From a virus: DNA of 64,000 nt. The number at the start of each line of letters is the position of its first letter. Positions within the stretch are counted from its first letter, which is position 1. The DNA is taken from positions 1-64,000 of the IMG/VR virus record IMGVR_UViG_3300034112_001564; one strand, 5' to 3'. Positions 13,511 through 20,541 of this stretch are shown piece by piece. Position numbers and translations under genes: made by a program. The notes beneath the pieces are model-generated. The model did not search any database. It saw only the letters and a program-made list of their open reading frames with translations, and was not told the origin of the DNA.

Positions 13511-13784
13511 TGTTGTCTGCTCCAGTAGGCACATTCATCTTACCAAGTCGGGACTCCCTCTCGGCGGGACTCCAAGTGGCCCGAATCTTGGCGCACTCAA
13601 GGCGAATCTGTGCCGGGGTCGGCAGGTAAAAATCGGGCTCGGGGCGATCCGGTAGCCCCAGGATGCCGGCGGCCACCGCCAGCTCGTCGACCGAGAACTC
13701 TAGCTCGACGCAGATTTCCTCCGTCGTCGAGTCGCCCTTCCAGAGCCGTCGCAAAGCCCGCTTCTGGTTGGCGGAGAGGATCAT
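13350..13784 (-). CDS. GcrA-like helix-turn-helix protein with out-of-frame tail
   Basis: The start MILSANQKRALRRLW overlaps the glycosyltransferase stop by ATGA. Residues 8-40 look like a HTH (STTEEICVELEFSVDELAVA), and IRATWSPAERESRLGKM near residues 67-83 resembles IRATWTPEERRSRMAK in the gene at 16110, so the two are paralogues. The last 60 residues are Arg/Gly-rich and overlap the next gene in another frame. They may be an artefact of an open frame, or the real C terminus may be reached by a +1 frameshift into the next frame. Confidence 0.6.
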   Translation of the reverse strand: MILSANQKRALRRLWKGDSTTEEICVELEFSVDELAVAAGILGLPDRPEPDFYLPTPAQIRLECAKIRATWSPAERESRLGKMNVPTGADNNAGESRIGDRSKGGEADDSQGRRHRRGRGLVVRENDRKKRGRGVRQGRVRRRI

Positions 13785-14653
13785 GGCAATATCGCGACGT
13801 ACCTCGAGCCTGGGTTCAAAAAAAGCTGGTAGCCGGCCTTCTGCATCGAGCGGTGCAGGAAGACGTGCTCGCAGTCGCCGCCCTCGTAGGTGCCGGCCAG
13901 GAACGCCTCGCGGCGGTAGAGGCACAGGCCGCCGAACGCCGAGTTCATCGGGATCGGCGGCGACCCGACGGGCGGCATGAGCAGGTGGAACCACGCATGG
14001 TCGCGGCGGTCCTCAAACCAATTGAGCCTCGCTGCCCACGCATCGTACTGGGCCGCCCCGTAAGCCCCAGACGGTTCCTCTCGCAGGAACAGCGAGTAGC
14101 TCGCCATCGCCCCCGGCTCCCGCCGATGCCAGGACTCGCCCAGCATCTCACAGAACCAGCCGAGGCTGTTGAGCACCCCATCCACGCTGAATCCGCCGTG
14201 CGGGTCGGTGTCGAGCACCATGACATACCCGGCGTCGACCGCGTAACGCCGCACCCACTCCTGGCACTTGGTGCGGCACTTCGCCAGCCGCACCGTCCGC
14301 TCAGACCCGAATCCTCTGGCGTCCTCGCCGCCCAGGCTGTCGTGCTCGATCGTAACCCACTGGCGGATCGCGAAATCGTCGAGCACGTCGTTCGTACCGT
14401 CGGTCGAGTCGTTCTCGTAAACGAAATAAACGCAATCCCTCCAGAGCCCCGCCAGCTCGTCCACGAGCCGCAGCGTATTCTTCAGGTGCGGCATCGAGTT
14501 CCTGGCGATGCTCACGATCGCCAGCTTCTGCCGGCGGGCCTCCACGCGGCCGAATTCGACGTGTTCGCGGTAGCCGGCGACGTAGGCGTCACCGACGGAC
14601 CACATATCCTCGGGTCGGCTGACGGTCATGCCACTGCTGTATCTCAGCCTCAT
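13781..14653 (-). CDS. Glycosyltransferase (GT-A type, 290 aa)
   Basis: KLAIVSIARNSMPHL (from about residue 43) and YFVYENDSTDGTNDVL form the nucleotide-sugar side of a GT-A fold. VMVLDTDPHGGF supplies an acidic DxD-type metal site, and SAFGGLCLYRREAFL resembles acceptor-side motifs. The start overlaps the upstream glycosyltransferase stop by ATGA. It probably transfers a sugar to DNA bases, a phage protein or host surface glycan; the target is not visible from sequence. Confidence 0.75.
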   Translation of the reverse strand: MRLRYSSGMTVSRPEDMWSVGDAYVAGYREHVEFGRVEARRQKLAIVSIARNSMPHLKNTLRLVDELAGLWRDCVYFVYENDSTDGTNDVLDDFAIRQWVTIEHDSLGGEDARGFGSERTVRLAKCRTKCQEWVRRYAVDAGYVMVLDTDPHGGFSVDGVLNSLGWFCEMLGESWHRREPGAMASYSLFLREEPSGAYGAAQYDAWAARLNWFEDRRDHAWFHLLMPPVGSPPIPMNSAFGGLCLYRREAFLAGTYEGGDCEHVFLHRSMQKAGYQLFLNPGSRYVAILP

Positions 14654-15270
14654 GTCGATATTGCCTCGATCATGGCGGCACGCCGGTCTGGGAAGCAGGT
14701 TGCATGGAAGAAGCGACAGCCAGAGACTCCCCTGGAGTCTCTGGCGTGCGGATTCCACTCATACGGCAACTCCGCCCAGGCGCGACCGGCGGGCGTCGCT
14801 ACTGGCGTCGCGTCGGGGTCTCCGCCGAGGGCTGCGATCAAGGCGGCCTGCTCCCACCAGCAAGACGAGCGTCGAAACCCATTCAGGGGCCAGAGACTCT
14901 CAAGCAACTCAGCGGCTTCGGCGCGAGCGAGCCAGACGCCGCAGTTGGGAACGGCCCCGTCCTCGGTGTGATGCACGACCATGCCCACCGAAGCGCCGGC
15001 GGGCAGGTCGTCAAGTATGTCGCGGTCGTCCCTGAGCACGACGACATCGGCGTCCAGCCAGAGCGCGGCGTCGTACCCGCCGTTCAGGAGCGTCAGGATC
15101 AGCGGAATCTTGCCCCACGACGGATGCCGGCTCATGCCGGCGAACTGCTCGCCGGACGGCACGAACAGGTCGTAGCCGTGCCTCTGGGCATACCTCGCGA
15201 ACGTCGGCATCGCCACGTCAAGCAGCTCGGCCATCGGGCCAAAGCCGAACGTGGTTAGTACCTTCCTCAT
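14650..15270 (-). CDS. Glycosyltransferase with DxD motif (206 aa)
   Basis: The 206-aa protein has YDAALWLDADVVVLRD (about residues 66-81) with a DxD metal site, ARYAQRHGYDL upstream and GVWLARAEAAELL downstream. This order recalls the galactosyl/mannosyl transferase family GT34 or GT8. ATG 15270 overlaps the methyltransferase stop. With the next gene it forms a glycosyltransferase pair, suggesting two-step sugar addition. Confidence 0.75.
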   Translation of the reverse strand: MRKVLTTFGFGPMAELLDVAMPTFARYAQRHGYDLFVPSGEQFAGMSRHPSWGKIPLILTLLNGGYDAALWLDADVVVLRDDRDILDDLPAGASVGMVVHHTEDGAVPNCGVWLARAEAAELLESLWPLNGFRRSSCWWEQAALIAALGGDPDATPVATPAGRAWAELPYEWNPHARDSRGVSGCRFFHATCFPDRRAAMIEAIST

Positions 15271-15788
15271 TTCCACCCCAAGAACAAAGAGCGACCCCTG
15301 CTATCCGCGTCGGCCACGGTCGTACTGAACTTCGCCGCCACCGCCGCCTGCATTGAGTCGTCAAGTTGCTCGAAGTCGTGGATTGCCAGAATGCTTCCCG
15401 TAACCTCGGCGCAGCCCAGGTACTCGAGAAACGCCGCCGGCCCGTGGACCGCGTCGTGGAACACGAAGTCGAACTGCCCAGGCTGGCACTGCGACAGGTA
15501 AACCTCGGCATCGGCGGTAACCGGGAAGATGTTCGTGATCCCGAGCGTCGCCCAGTAGGTCTCGCGCATCGCCTCGGCGACGGTGTCTGACAGGTCGACC
15601 GCCGTGATCGATGACTCAGGCGAGGCCAGGGCCATCGCCGCCGCCGAGAGACCCATGTGGCTTCCAAGCTCAAGGATTCGCCACCGCCTGCCTTCGACGG
15701 CCTCGCAGAGCATGCGGATATGCCGCCGGTCGGTGGTCATCGGGTGCGAGTCATCGATGGACTCAACGAATTCACGCCAGTCGCTCAC
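15267..15788 (-). CDS. Class I SAM-dependent methyltransferase (173 aa), GTG start
   Basis: WRILELGSHMGLSAAAMA is the SAM-binding motif I (about residues 34-51), SITAVDLSD is motif II and FDFVFHDAVHG is motif IV-like. The pattern resembles class I methyltransferases that modify small molecules or sugars (CmcI/TylF-like) more than DNA methylases, as no NPPY or PCQ motif is present. The GTG at 15788 overlaps the VRR-NUC stop. Its place beside two glycosyltransferases suggests methylation of a sugar. Confidence 0.75.
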   Translation of the reverse strand: MSDWREFVESIDDSHPMTTDRRHIRMLCEAVEGRRWRILELGSHMGLSAAAMALASPESSITAVDLSDTVAEAMRETYWATLGITNIFPVTADAEVYLSQCQPGQFDFVFHDAVHGPAAFLEYLGCAEVTGSILAIHDFEQLDDSMQAAVAAKFSTTVADADSRGRSLFLGWK

Positions 15789-16078
15789 GACACGTTCTCC
15801 AGAAAATGTCTCGCCTCGGCCGCCGAGGTCACGACGGCCACCGGGCATCCTGCCGCCGAGAGTTCACGCATTCTGTGGAGCTGAATCTTCGTCGGCTCTT
15901 CGCCTGGGCGCTTGCACTCAAGCCAGAACGCGCGGCCGTCCTTGATCATGAGCACGTCGGGGACGCCCGCCATTGAATAGGCGTTCCCGTGGAACTTCGT
16001 CGCCCAGAAGCCCAAGGCTCTTCCCTGAGCCATGACATTTGCAACGATGGTTTTCTCCAGGGGAGCTTTCCGTTGCAT
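15785..16078 (-). CDS. VRR-NUC domain nuclease (97 aa)
   Basis: The small PD-(D/E)xK nuclease carries GVPDVLMI (Asp41) and FWLECKRP (Glu54, Lys56), followed by QLHRMRELSAAGCPVAVV, the conserved tail of stand-alone VRR-NUC proteins. These phage enzymes resolve branched DNA during replication or recombination. A promoter-like sequence lies directly upstream (16085-16113). Confidence 0.9.
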   Translation of the reverse strand: MQRKAPLEKTIVANVMAQGRALGFWATKFHGNAYSMAGVPDVLMIKDGRAFWLECKRPGEEPTKIQLHRMRELSAAGCPVAVVTSAAEARHFLENVS

Positions 16079-16084
16079 TTCCTG

Positions 16085-16113
16085 ATTGTCTTACACGGCA
16101 GGGTTATGGTCAA
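16085..16113 (-). promoter_or_regulatory. Candidate promoter for the VRR-NUC operon
   Basis: On the minus strand TTGACC (16113-16108) and GACAAT (16090-16085) are spaced 17 bp. The -35 equals that of the plus-strand promoters. It overlaps the end of the upstream HTH gene. Confidence 0.45.
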
Positions 16114-16448
16114 GACGAAAACGAGTATGCCTCGCGGTCGAAGTGGAAGTTTCTGATCTCGACTCGCTTGGGCCGGTAGCACTTTGCCATCCTGCTGCGC
16201 CGCTCCTCCGGCGTCCACGTCGCGCGGATGGCGGCGGTACGCTCGGCGATCTGCTCGGGGGTGGGGTCCGGGGTCTCTGGCTCACGCGGAGCGTTGAACT
16301 GCGGCGGCCGGCGGCCCAGGCGGTGCTTGCGGACGAGGTTGAAAAGGTGGCCCCTAGTGCAGCCCAGCTCCTCACAAATCTGGTCGCTCCGCATCTCGCT
16401 CTTCCAGAGATGCGTCAGGTACTTGAGGTCGATCGGGGGGCAGTGCAT
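16110..16448 (-). CDS. GcrA-like helix-turn-helix regulator (112 aa)
   Basis: The ATG at 16448 has a strong AGGAGG. Residues 9-40 (YLTHLWKSEMRSDQICEELGC) form a HTH of the type seen in GcrA and phage regulators, and IRATWTPEERRSRMAK follows near residue 75. The second part matches the gene at 13350-13784, so the pair are diverged duplicates. It likely binds DNA or RNA polymerase sigma as GcrA does; function is inferred from fold only. Confidence 0.7.
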   Translation of the reverse strand: MHCPPIDLKYLTHLWKSEMRSDQICEELGCTRGHLFNLVRKHRLGRRPPQFNAPREPETPDPTPEQIAERTAAIRATWTPEERRSRMAKCYRPKRVEIRNFHFDREAYSFSS

Positions 16449-16479
16449 GGAATCCTCCTTGATGGGGTGAAAACGGAAC

Positions 16480-16971
16480 TTACGGTTGAACGAGATTGGG
16501 GCCAGAATCGGTGTTGCGGTAGACGAATCCTGCCGTTTCGATCGCGGCCCGCAGGCAATCGACGAGTTCGCGAAGTCTCGCAATCTCGTCGCGGGCGGCA
16601 GACGTGCAGGCACGCTGCACCTCGATCTCGGTCGCCGCCTCCTCGAACAACGTGCCGCTGTGCGCGAGGTGCAGCCCACGCCAATGGCGGAGGCGGGAGA
16701 CGATGTCGCCTGAGTAGGCGGCGGTGTCGATTTTGTTCACTCCAGCCGCTCCAGCACCTCCCATGAGCCGTTCGGCCTCTGCCTTGTCGAAACTATCCTC
16801 TGGATAGGCCAGATCGACCACCGTCGGGAAGTGCCTCAGGAGACGCCGAGCCTCGTCGCGAGCGGCCTTCGGAATCTTCTTGTACCCGTCGGGCAGGTAC
16901 GGGCTAGAGAGCCGGAAGAGGAAATCTCTCGCGTAGACGACAGCTCGAGTTCGCTCTGACGGCATGGTCAT
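16480..16971 (-). CDS. BPSL0761-family hypothetical protein (163 aa)
   Basis: The N terminus MTMPSERTRAVVYARDFL and IPKAARDEARRLLRHFPT match, from memory, the small BPSL0761 family found in proteobacteria and prophages, function unknown. The C-terminal half is a helical extension with a possible coiled coil (DEIARLRELVDCLRAAIE). It overlaps the upstream gene's end by a few bases. Confidence 0.7.
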   Translation of the reverse strand: MTMPSERTRAVVYARDFLFRLSSPYLPDGYKKIPKAARDEARRLLRHFPTVVDLAYPEDSFDKAEAERLMGGAGAAGVNKIDTAAYSGDIVSRLRHWRGLHLAHSGTLFEEAATEIEVQRACTSAARDEIARLRELVDCLRAAIETAGFVYRNTDSGPNLVQP

Positions 16972-17348
16972 GTCTTCACCTTCTCACTGCATGCGTCGCA
17001 CAGCGTCATGATCCAGCCACCGCCGCGACGCTCGCCAGCGGAGCCGCACTGTTCGCATGTCACGGCCGACACGGCCTCGGCCATCGCAATCACGCCCTCG
17101 CAGTAATCGTCGCCGCCGTGGTAATAGAGCCGCAAGGCTCCCCACTTTTCCTTGACTTGGGTGAACTGAAACGACGGCGACCCCGTGTGCTTCTCGCGGG
17201 CGGCGATCTCGCTGCACGCCGATCGGATGATTCCATGCCAGCCGTCTCCGCACTCGACGCCAAATGCCATGCAACTCCCCTTGCTCTCACGGTTCGCGAA
17301 GAGCGTCGGGAAGTCTTCGTAGAGCTTCTGCTCAAGTTCGGGGCTCAC
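16968..17348 (-). CDS. Zinc-ribbon hypothetical protein (126 aa), GTG start
   Basis: The GTG at 17348 overlaps the previous stop (GTGA). The C-terminal part has CEQCGSAGE and LCDACSE, a four-cysteine zinc ribbon. The middle includes QVKEKWGALRLYY, a phrase seen in several hypothetical phage proteins. Function unknown. Confidence 0.7.
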   Translation of the reverse strand: MSPELEQKLYEDFPTLFANRESKGSCMAFGVECGDGWHGIIRSACSEIAAREKHTGSPSFQFTQVKEKWGALRLYYHGGDDYCEGVIAMAEAVSAVTCEQCGSAGERRGGGWIMTLCDACSEKVKT

Positions 17349-17554
17349 AGCCTCTTCTCCATCTCGTTGCAACGAGTGTCCAGCGTGGCGTTCACGTCGC
17401 GGAGAGCGGTGATGAGCAGTCGCTGCTGCTGGTTTTCAGCCAGGAGCTTCTGGTAGCGATCGTGGCCGCGGTCGTTCTCTTCCTCCAGAGCCCTGACCTT
17501 CGCCTCAAGCGACGCCAGCCTGTTTTTCGTCAGCCAGTTGATGATCCGCTTCAT
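17345..17554 (-). CDS. Small coiled-coil protein (69 aa)
   Basis: The start MKRIINWLTK overlaps the MazG-like stop by ATGA. Residues 14-65 show a continuous heptad pattern (LASLEAKVRALEEEN and onward), so a coiled-coil dimer is expected. No catalytic residues; a scaffold or regulator of a neighbour is plausible. Confidence 0.65.
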   Translation of the reverse strand: MKRIINWLTKNRLASLEAKVRALEEENDRGHDRYQKLLAENQQQRLLITALRDVNATLDTRCNEMEKRL

Positions 17555-17856
17555 TGCGTCACCTCTTTGCAAAATACGCCCTCCGGCGTCAACGTCCCAC
17601 GCCGATCCTTGATCTCCCCGTAGGCCGACGCGAGGCAGTCCTCGATCGACACGCCCTGGAGGGCCGCGTAGATGATGAGCGTCACGAGCACATCGCCCAC
17701 GCCGTCAACGATGCCCTCGCGGTCGTTCTTGAGCGTGGCGTCAGCCAGTTCGCCCAGCTCGCTGACCGTCTTCATCAACTGGGCCTGCGGCGTGCTGTTC
17801 GGGGTGATCTGGCGATCTCTCGCCCAGGATTCAACTTTATTGATTAGGTCGTGCAT
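17551..17856 (-). CDS. MazG-like nucleotide pyrophosphohydrolase (101 aa)
   Basis: The ATG at 17856 follows GGAGGGAAG. SELGELADATLKND (about residues 33-46) and GIVDGVGDVLVTLII give the E/D metal-binding helices of MazG-type NTP pyrophosphatases, and the 101-aa length fits the single-domain phage form. These enzymes hydrolyse (d)NTPs or alarmone and can prolong host metabolism during infection. Confidence 0.85.
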   Translation of the reverse strand: MHDLINKVESWARDRQITPNSTPQAQLMKTVSELGELADATLKNDREGIVDGVGDVLVTLIIYAALQGVSIEDCLASAYGEIKDRRGTLTPEGVFCKEVTQ

Positions 17857-18055
17857 CTTCCCTCCACCATGCTTGGATGATTCTGTAGTGCCGCATGATT
17901 TGTCTGGCCGATGGCCCGAAGAAAACCTCGTCCCTCGCGTAGACGTGAATCGCCGCCCCACAGGCCAGCGGCATCGTCTCGCACTCCTCGGGCACCGGGC
18001 GAACCGCCCCGTCCAGCGGGCCGCCGACGAACTCGAGACGCAGGAGTTTTGTCAT
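17837..18055 (-). CDS. Hypothetical protein (72 aa)
   Basis: The ATG at 18055 has GGAGG 6 bases upstream. The product MTKLLRLEFV contains GGPLDGAVRPVPE, a phrase found in small phage and bacterial proteins of unknown function, with strand-rich composition. It overlaps the MazG-like start by 20 bases. Confidence 0.65.
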   Translation of the reverse strand: MTKLLRLEFVGGPLDGAVRPVPEECETMPLACGAAIHVYARDEVFFGPSARQIMRHYRIIQAWWREDARPNQ

Positions 18056-18069
18056 GGTGGCCTCCAGGC

Positions 18070-18105
18070 GGCCGGGGGAGGCGACGAGAGCGGCCTCCCC
18101 CGGCC
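18070..18105 (-). terminator. Perfect 12-bp GC hairpin
   Basis: GGCCGGGGGAGG (18070-18081) and its complement (18094-18105) flank a 12-base loop. The hairpin lies between the stop of the signal-peptide gene at 18123 and the next start at 18055. It has no U-run; it may attenuate read-through into the MazG-like segment. Confidence 0.6.
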
Positions 18106-18122
18106 TGACCCGGCGAGGAGGA

Positions 18123-18449
18123 TCAGTTGGAGTAGCGGAGCACGGCGAACCAGCCGCGGCGAACCGGCGACCACGCGACGCCGCGTTCGACGATGCGGTA
18201 GCGGCCACGCATGGCCTCGTTGTAGAAACATGCCGACTTCACTGCCTCGAGCGGGCTGACGGTCGAGAAGCCGATGCCCTCTCGACGGCCACCGAGCAGG
18301 CGGCAGTGGCGGAGCACGCCCGAACGGGCGCAGTCCTCGGCCGTTTCCTGGGCACTGATCACGGTCGTCGTGGTGACGACCACGTTGTTCTCGCCGCTGG
18401 CGATCGTGGTGCAGCAGGCGATGGCGAAAGCAAGCAGAAACAGTCTCAT
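18123..18449 (-). CDS. Secreted hypothetical protein (108 aa)
   Basis: The ATG at 18449 follows GGAGGATTTC. MRLFLLAFAIACCTTIASG is a signal peptide with a likely cleavage after residue 19 (ASG-E). The mature part has four cysteines (CARSG, HCRLL, ACFYN) and a basic end. Export to the periplasm or cell surface is expected; no family is recognised. It is one of several exported proteins in this operon. Confidence 0.65.
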   Translation of the reverse strand: MRLFLLAFAIACCTTIASGENNVVVTTTTVISAQETAEDCARSGVLRHCRLLGGRREGIGFSTVSPLEAVKSACFYNEAMRGRYRIVERGVAWSPVRRGWFAVLRYSN

Positions 18450-18504
18450 GCGAAATCCTCCATGAAAGGGAAACTGAACCGGCCGCATTGTCTGGATCGG
18501 AAGC

Positions 18505-18723
18505 CTATCTGTCAAGATCGTCTTCCATCTCAACCAGAAACTTCCGCATCTCGTGAGCGTAGACCTCCATAGACTCTTTGAGCAGGAACGCGGCCGTCGC
18601 CAGCCCGTTGGCATTGACGGCCTTCGCGGCCCGCCCGAGAGCCTCGATCATGGGCATCGTCGCGACGAGCCTGTCGACCTGCACCGTTGCGGCGGCAACC
18701 ATGATCCGCTCTTCGGGAGTCAT
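18505..18723 (-). CDS. Hypothetical helical protein (72 aa)
   Basis: The start MTPEERIMVA overlaps the GNAT-like gene's stop by ATGA. The product is almost entirely helical, Ala/Glu-rich, with an acidic C terminus (MEDDLD). No motif is recognised. Confidence 0.6.
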   Translation of the reverse strand: MTPEERIMVAAATVQVDRLVATMPMIEALGRAAKAVNANGLATAAFLLKESMEVYAHEMRKFLVEMEDDLDR

Positions 18724-19124
18724 CTCGCCGCCTCTTTCCACGACCCGTCGGGCTTCCTGTCGAACTCGACAAACGGAATGCCCAGGCGGCGTGCTAGCGA
18801 TGCCATTGACGGCCGGAACACGGCGACTTCGTCGTGATCGACGAACACGCCGGCCGCCACGAGGCCGGCGACGCACAGAGTCGCCACGCCGCGGCGGCGG
18901 TAGGCCGTCGCCACGAACGCCTCGATCGTCGGCAGGTTCTGCCATATCTCAGTCCTCGCCCAGCCGAGGATCTCGCCTTGATCCAGGCAGATAGCGATCG
19001 TGCCGGCCGGCTCGCCGTAGAGCAGGGCACGCTGGAAGTCGCTCCCCGCCCGCGTCAGGTGGTCGGCGATGAACCGCCGCTCCGAGCGACGCAGGCGGGA
19101 GGTCTTGAGGACGAAGAGTTCCAT
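18720..19124 (-). CDS. GNAT-fold acetyltransferase-like protein (134 aa)
   Basis: GEILGWART, TIEAFVATAYRRRGVATLCVAGLV and SMASLARRLGIPFVEF follow the GNAT order: strand 4, the RRxGVA acetyl-CoA loop (about residues 76-81) and the late helix. The protein is short for the family but complete in core elements. Substrate unknown; it could acetylate a host protein or a modified nucleotide. Confidence 0.75.
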   Translation of the reverse strand: MELFVLKTSRLRRSERRFIADHLTRAGSDFQRALLYGEPAGTIAICLDQGEILGWARTEIWQNLPTIEAFVATAYRRRGVATLCVAGLVAAGVFVDHDEVAVFRPSMASLARRLGIPFVEFDRKPDGSWKEAAR

Positions 19125-19381
19125 TATCCAAGCCTCACATAGAGCGGGCCATGCTCTCCAACGAATGCGCCCAGGACGTTAAAGGACATGTACTCGTCGG
19201 CCTCCTCGTGCGTCATACCGTCGCGATCGACGAGAACCTGGACGCACTTGTCGTAGTCGTAGACGGCGACAACGGCGTGATGGTGATTCATCGTGTAGCC
19301 GATGAACCCCGCCTCCAGGCCGTCGGCCAGGAGAGCTTCGGGGTTGAGTTCGGCAAGCTCTTCGAGTCGTTCGACGCTCAT
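19124..19381 (-). CDS. Hypothetical protein (85 aa)
   Basis: The product begins MSVERLEELA and overlaps the protease gene by ATGA. FIGYTMNHHHAVVAVYDYDKCVQVLV is strand-rich, followed by an acidic helix (THEEADEYM). It is similar in style to small proteins of cyanophages and other aquatic phages, but no family is named. Confidence 0.65.
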   Translation of the reverse strand: MSVERLEELAELNPEALLADGLEAGFIGYTMNHHHAVVAVYDYDKCVQVLVDRDGMTHEEADEYMSFNVLGAFVGEHGPLYVRLG

Positions 19382-20124
19382 TCGCCAGTGACCTCCTTGA
19401 TCCACTCCCGATAAAGACTCACCCGCGTGTGCGCCGTCTCCTCGCCCTGCCGGCTCTTGAGCGGCCCCTTCGCCGCCATCGTGAAGCTGTTCACGCCGGC
19501 CAGCTTGCCGCCGGCAAAGAGCGGGCCGCCGGAGTCCCCAGGCGAGATGCAAAACTCGAGCGTGCTCGTGCCGCACTGGGCGTGGCAGACGATGACCGTC
19601 CGCTCGAACCGCTCGATCGTCTGCGTCCCGGCACGCAGTTTGCCGTCGTAGCCCGAGTGGCCGTCGGTCAGTCGACCGTGGAGGCCGTAGCCCACGATGC
19701 TCACCGTCTGCCCGACCTTCTCGTCTCCGTCGCTGAGTGGTGGGTAGTAGGCAATGCCGGCGGGCGTCTCGCAGTGGAGCAGGGCCAGATCGTGCCAGCC
19801 GTGCTTGTCATCGACCCAGTCGGGATGAGCGACCACGCGATCGACGGGGCGGCTGGCCGTACCCGTGGTCAGCGTGATCCCGTTGACGCCGTGAGCAACG
19901 TGCGCCGCCGTGATCGCCCAGTGCGGCGAGATCAGCGTGGCCGTCGCCTCGTTGAGCCTGCCGTCGGCGTCGCGACCGCGGAACTTGGACGTGTACGGGG
20001 CGAACGCCTTCGCGTACTCGAGGTACCGGGCATCGGGGACCGCGTCGTCAGTTGTGCCGGCCATCGCGGCCGGCACGCCCAGGAGGAAGGCTGCCAGGGC
20101 TTTGTCTTCGATGGGTGGGGTCAT
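19378..20124 (-). CDS. Secreted trypsin-like serine protease (248 aa)
   Basis: A hydrophobic N-terminal segment (ALAAFLLGVPAAMAG, residues 9-23) resembles a signal peptide. The catalytic triad is visible: ITAAHV (His75), HDLALL (Asp112) and GDSGGP (Ser198), with oxyanion-loop context and three later cysteines. The 248-aa length matches a chymotrypsin-fold S1 domain. Such a phage protease would act outside the cytoplasm, on host surface proteins or competitors. The start ATG at 20124 overlaps a tiny zinc-ribbon gene. Confidence 0.9.
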   Translation of the reverse strand: MTPPIEDKALAAFLLGVPAAMAGTTDDAVPDARYLEYAKAFAPYTSKFRGRDADGRLNEATATLISPHWAITAAHVAHGVNGITLTTGTASRPVDRVVAHPDWVDDKHGWHDLALLHCETPAGIAYYPPLSDGDEKVGQTVSIVGYGLHGRLTDGHSGYDGKLRAGTQTIERFERTVIVCHAQCGTSTLEFCISPGDSGGPLFAGGKLAGVNSFTMAAKGPLKSRQGEETAHTRVSLYREWIKEVTGE

Positions 20125-20216
20125 GCCTTCACGATCCTGAATTCCGAGCACCCGCACTTCGGGCAGGGGCCGTTGGATTCCTTTCGCTCGTTGCAGCGGT
20201 TGCAGTAGCGTGTCAT
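20121..20216 (-). CDS. 31-aa zinc-ribbon micro-protein
   Basis: A 31-codon frame reads MTRYCNRCNERKESN and then CPKCGC, giving a CxxC-CxxC zinc knuckle. It overlaps its neighbours by ATGA on both sides (20121-20124 and 20213-20216), exactly like the other genes in this operon, which supports a real gene despite its size. Confidence 0.65.
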   Translation of the reverse strand: MTRYCNRCNERKESNGPCPKCGCSEFRIVKA

Positions 20217-20431
20217 CGCCCCTGCTCCTTCTCAAGCCAATCGGCCGCCTTCACCAGCCACGCCGCGACTTTCCGCAGCGCGTCTGGATTCTCCGAATAG
20301 TCGGGATCGTCGTTCGTCGGCGGTACGCTGTCGAAGCGACAGTCGACATACGCCGCCGCCCCGTCCTCTGACGGCCTGCACACCATGCAGAACAGCTCGT
20401 CGTCGATGTCGATCGGTGCAGGGGGTTTCAC
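20213..20431 (-). CDS. Hypothetical acidic protein (72 aa), GTG start
   Basis: The GTG at 20431 overlaps the upstream stop as GTGA. The acidic 72-aa product contains two Cys (CMVC), then a Pro/Asp loop and a C-terminal amphipathic helix (VAAWLVKAADWLEKE). No family is recognised. Confidence 0.6.
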   Translation of the reverse strand: MKPPAPIDIDDELFCMVCRPSEDGAAAYVDCRFDSVPPTNDDPDYSENPDALRKVAAWLVKAADWLEKEQGR

Positions 20432-20541
20432 TTGTCCCTCGTCATGTACGGGATAAGGCTGATGTACGCGACCGCCCCGACGAACACGAGCAGCGTCGCG
20501 ACGTTGAGCCAGACGCTGATCGACTGTTCGATTTCGTTCAT
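20428..20541 (-). CDS. 37-aa single-span membrane micro-protein
   Basis: The frame reads MNEIEQSISVWLN followed by a hydrophobic span (VATLLVFVGAVAYISLI) and a short basic tail ending MTRDK. It is packed between overlapping neighbours (20538 and 20431), which supports it. It could be a membrane effector or holin-like peptide; this is not demonstrable here. Confidence 0.6.
   Translation of the reverse strand: MNEIEQSISVWLNVATLLVFVGAVAYISLIPYMTRDK

Noticed and set aside
13610-14971. 453-codon plus-strand frame opposite the glycosyltransferase genes
   Set aside because: It is Arg/Pro/Ala-rich and mirrors the real minus-strand frames, which carry clear glycosyltransferase motifs.
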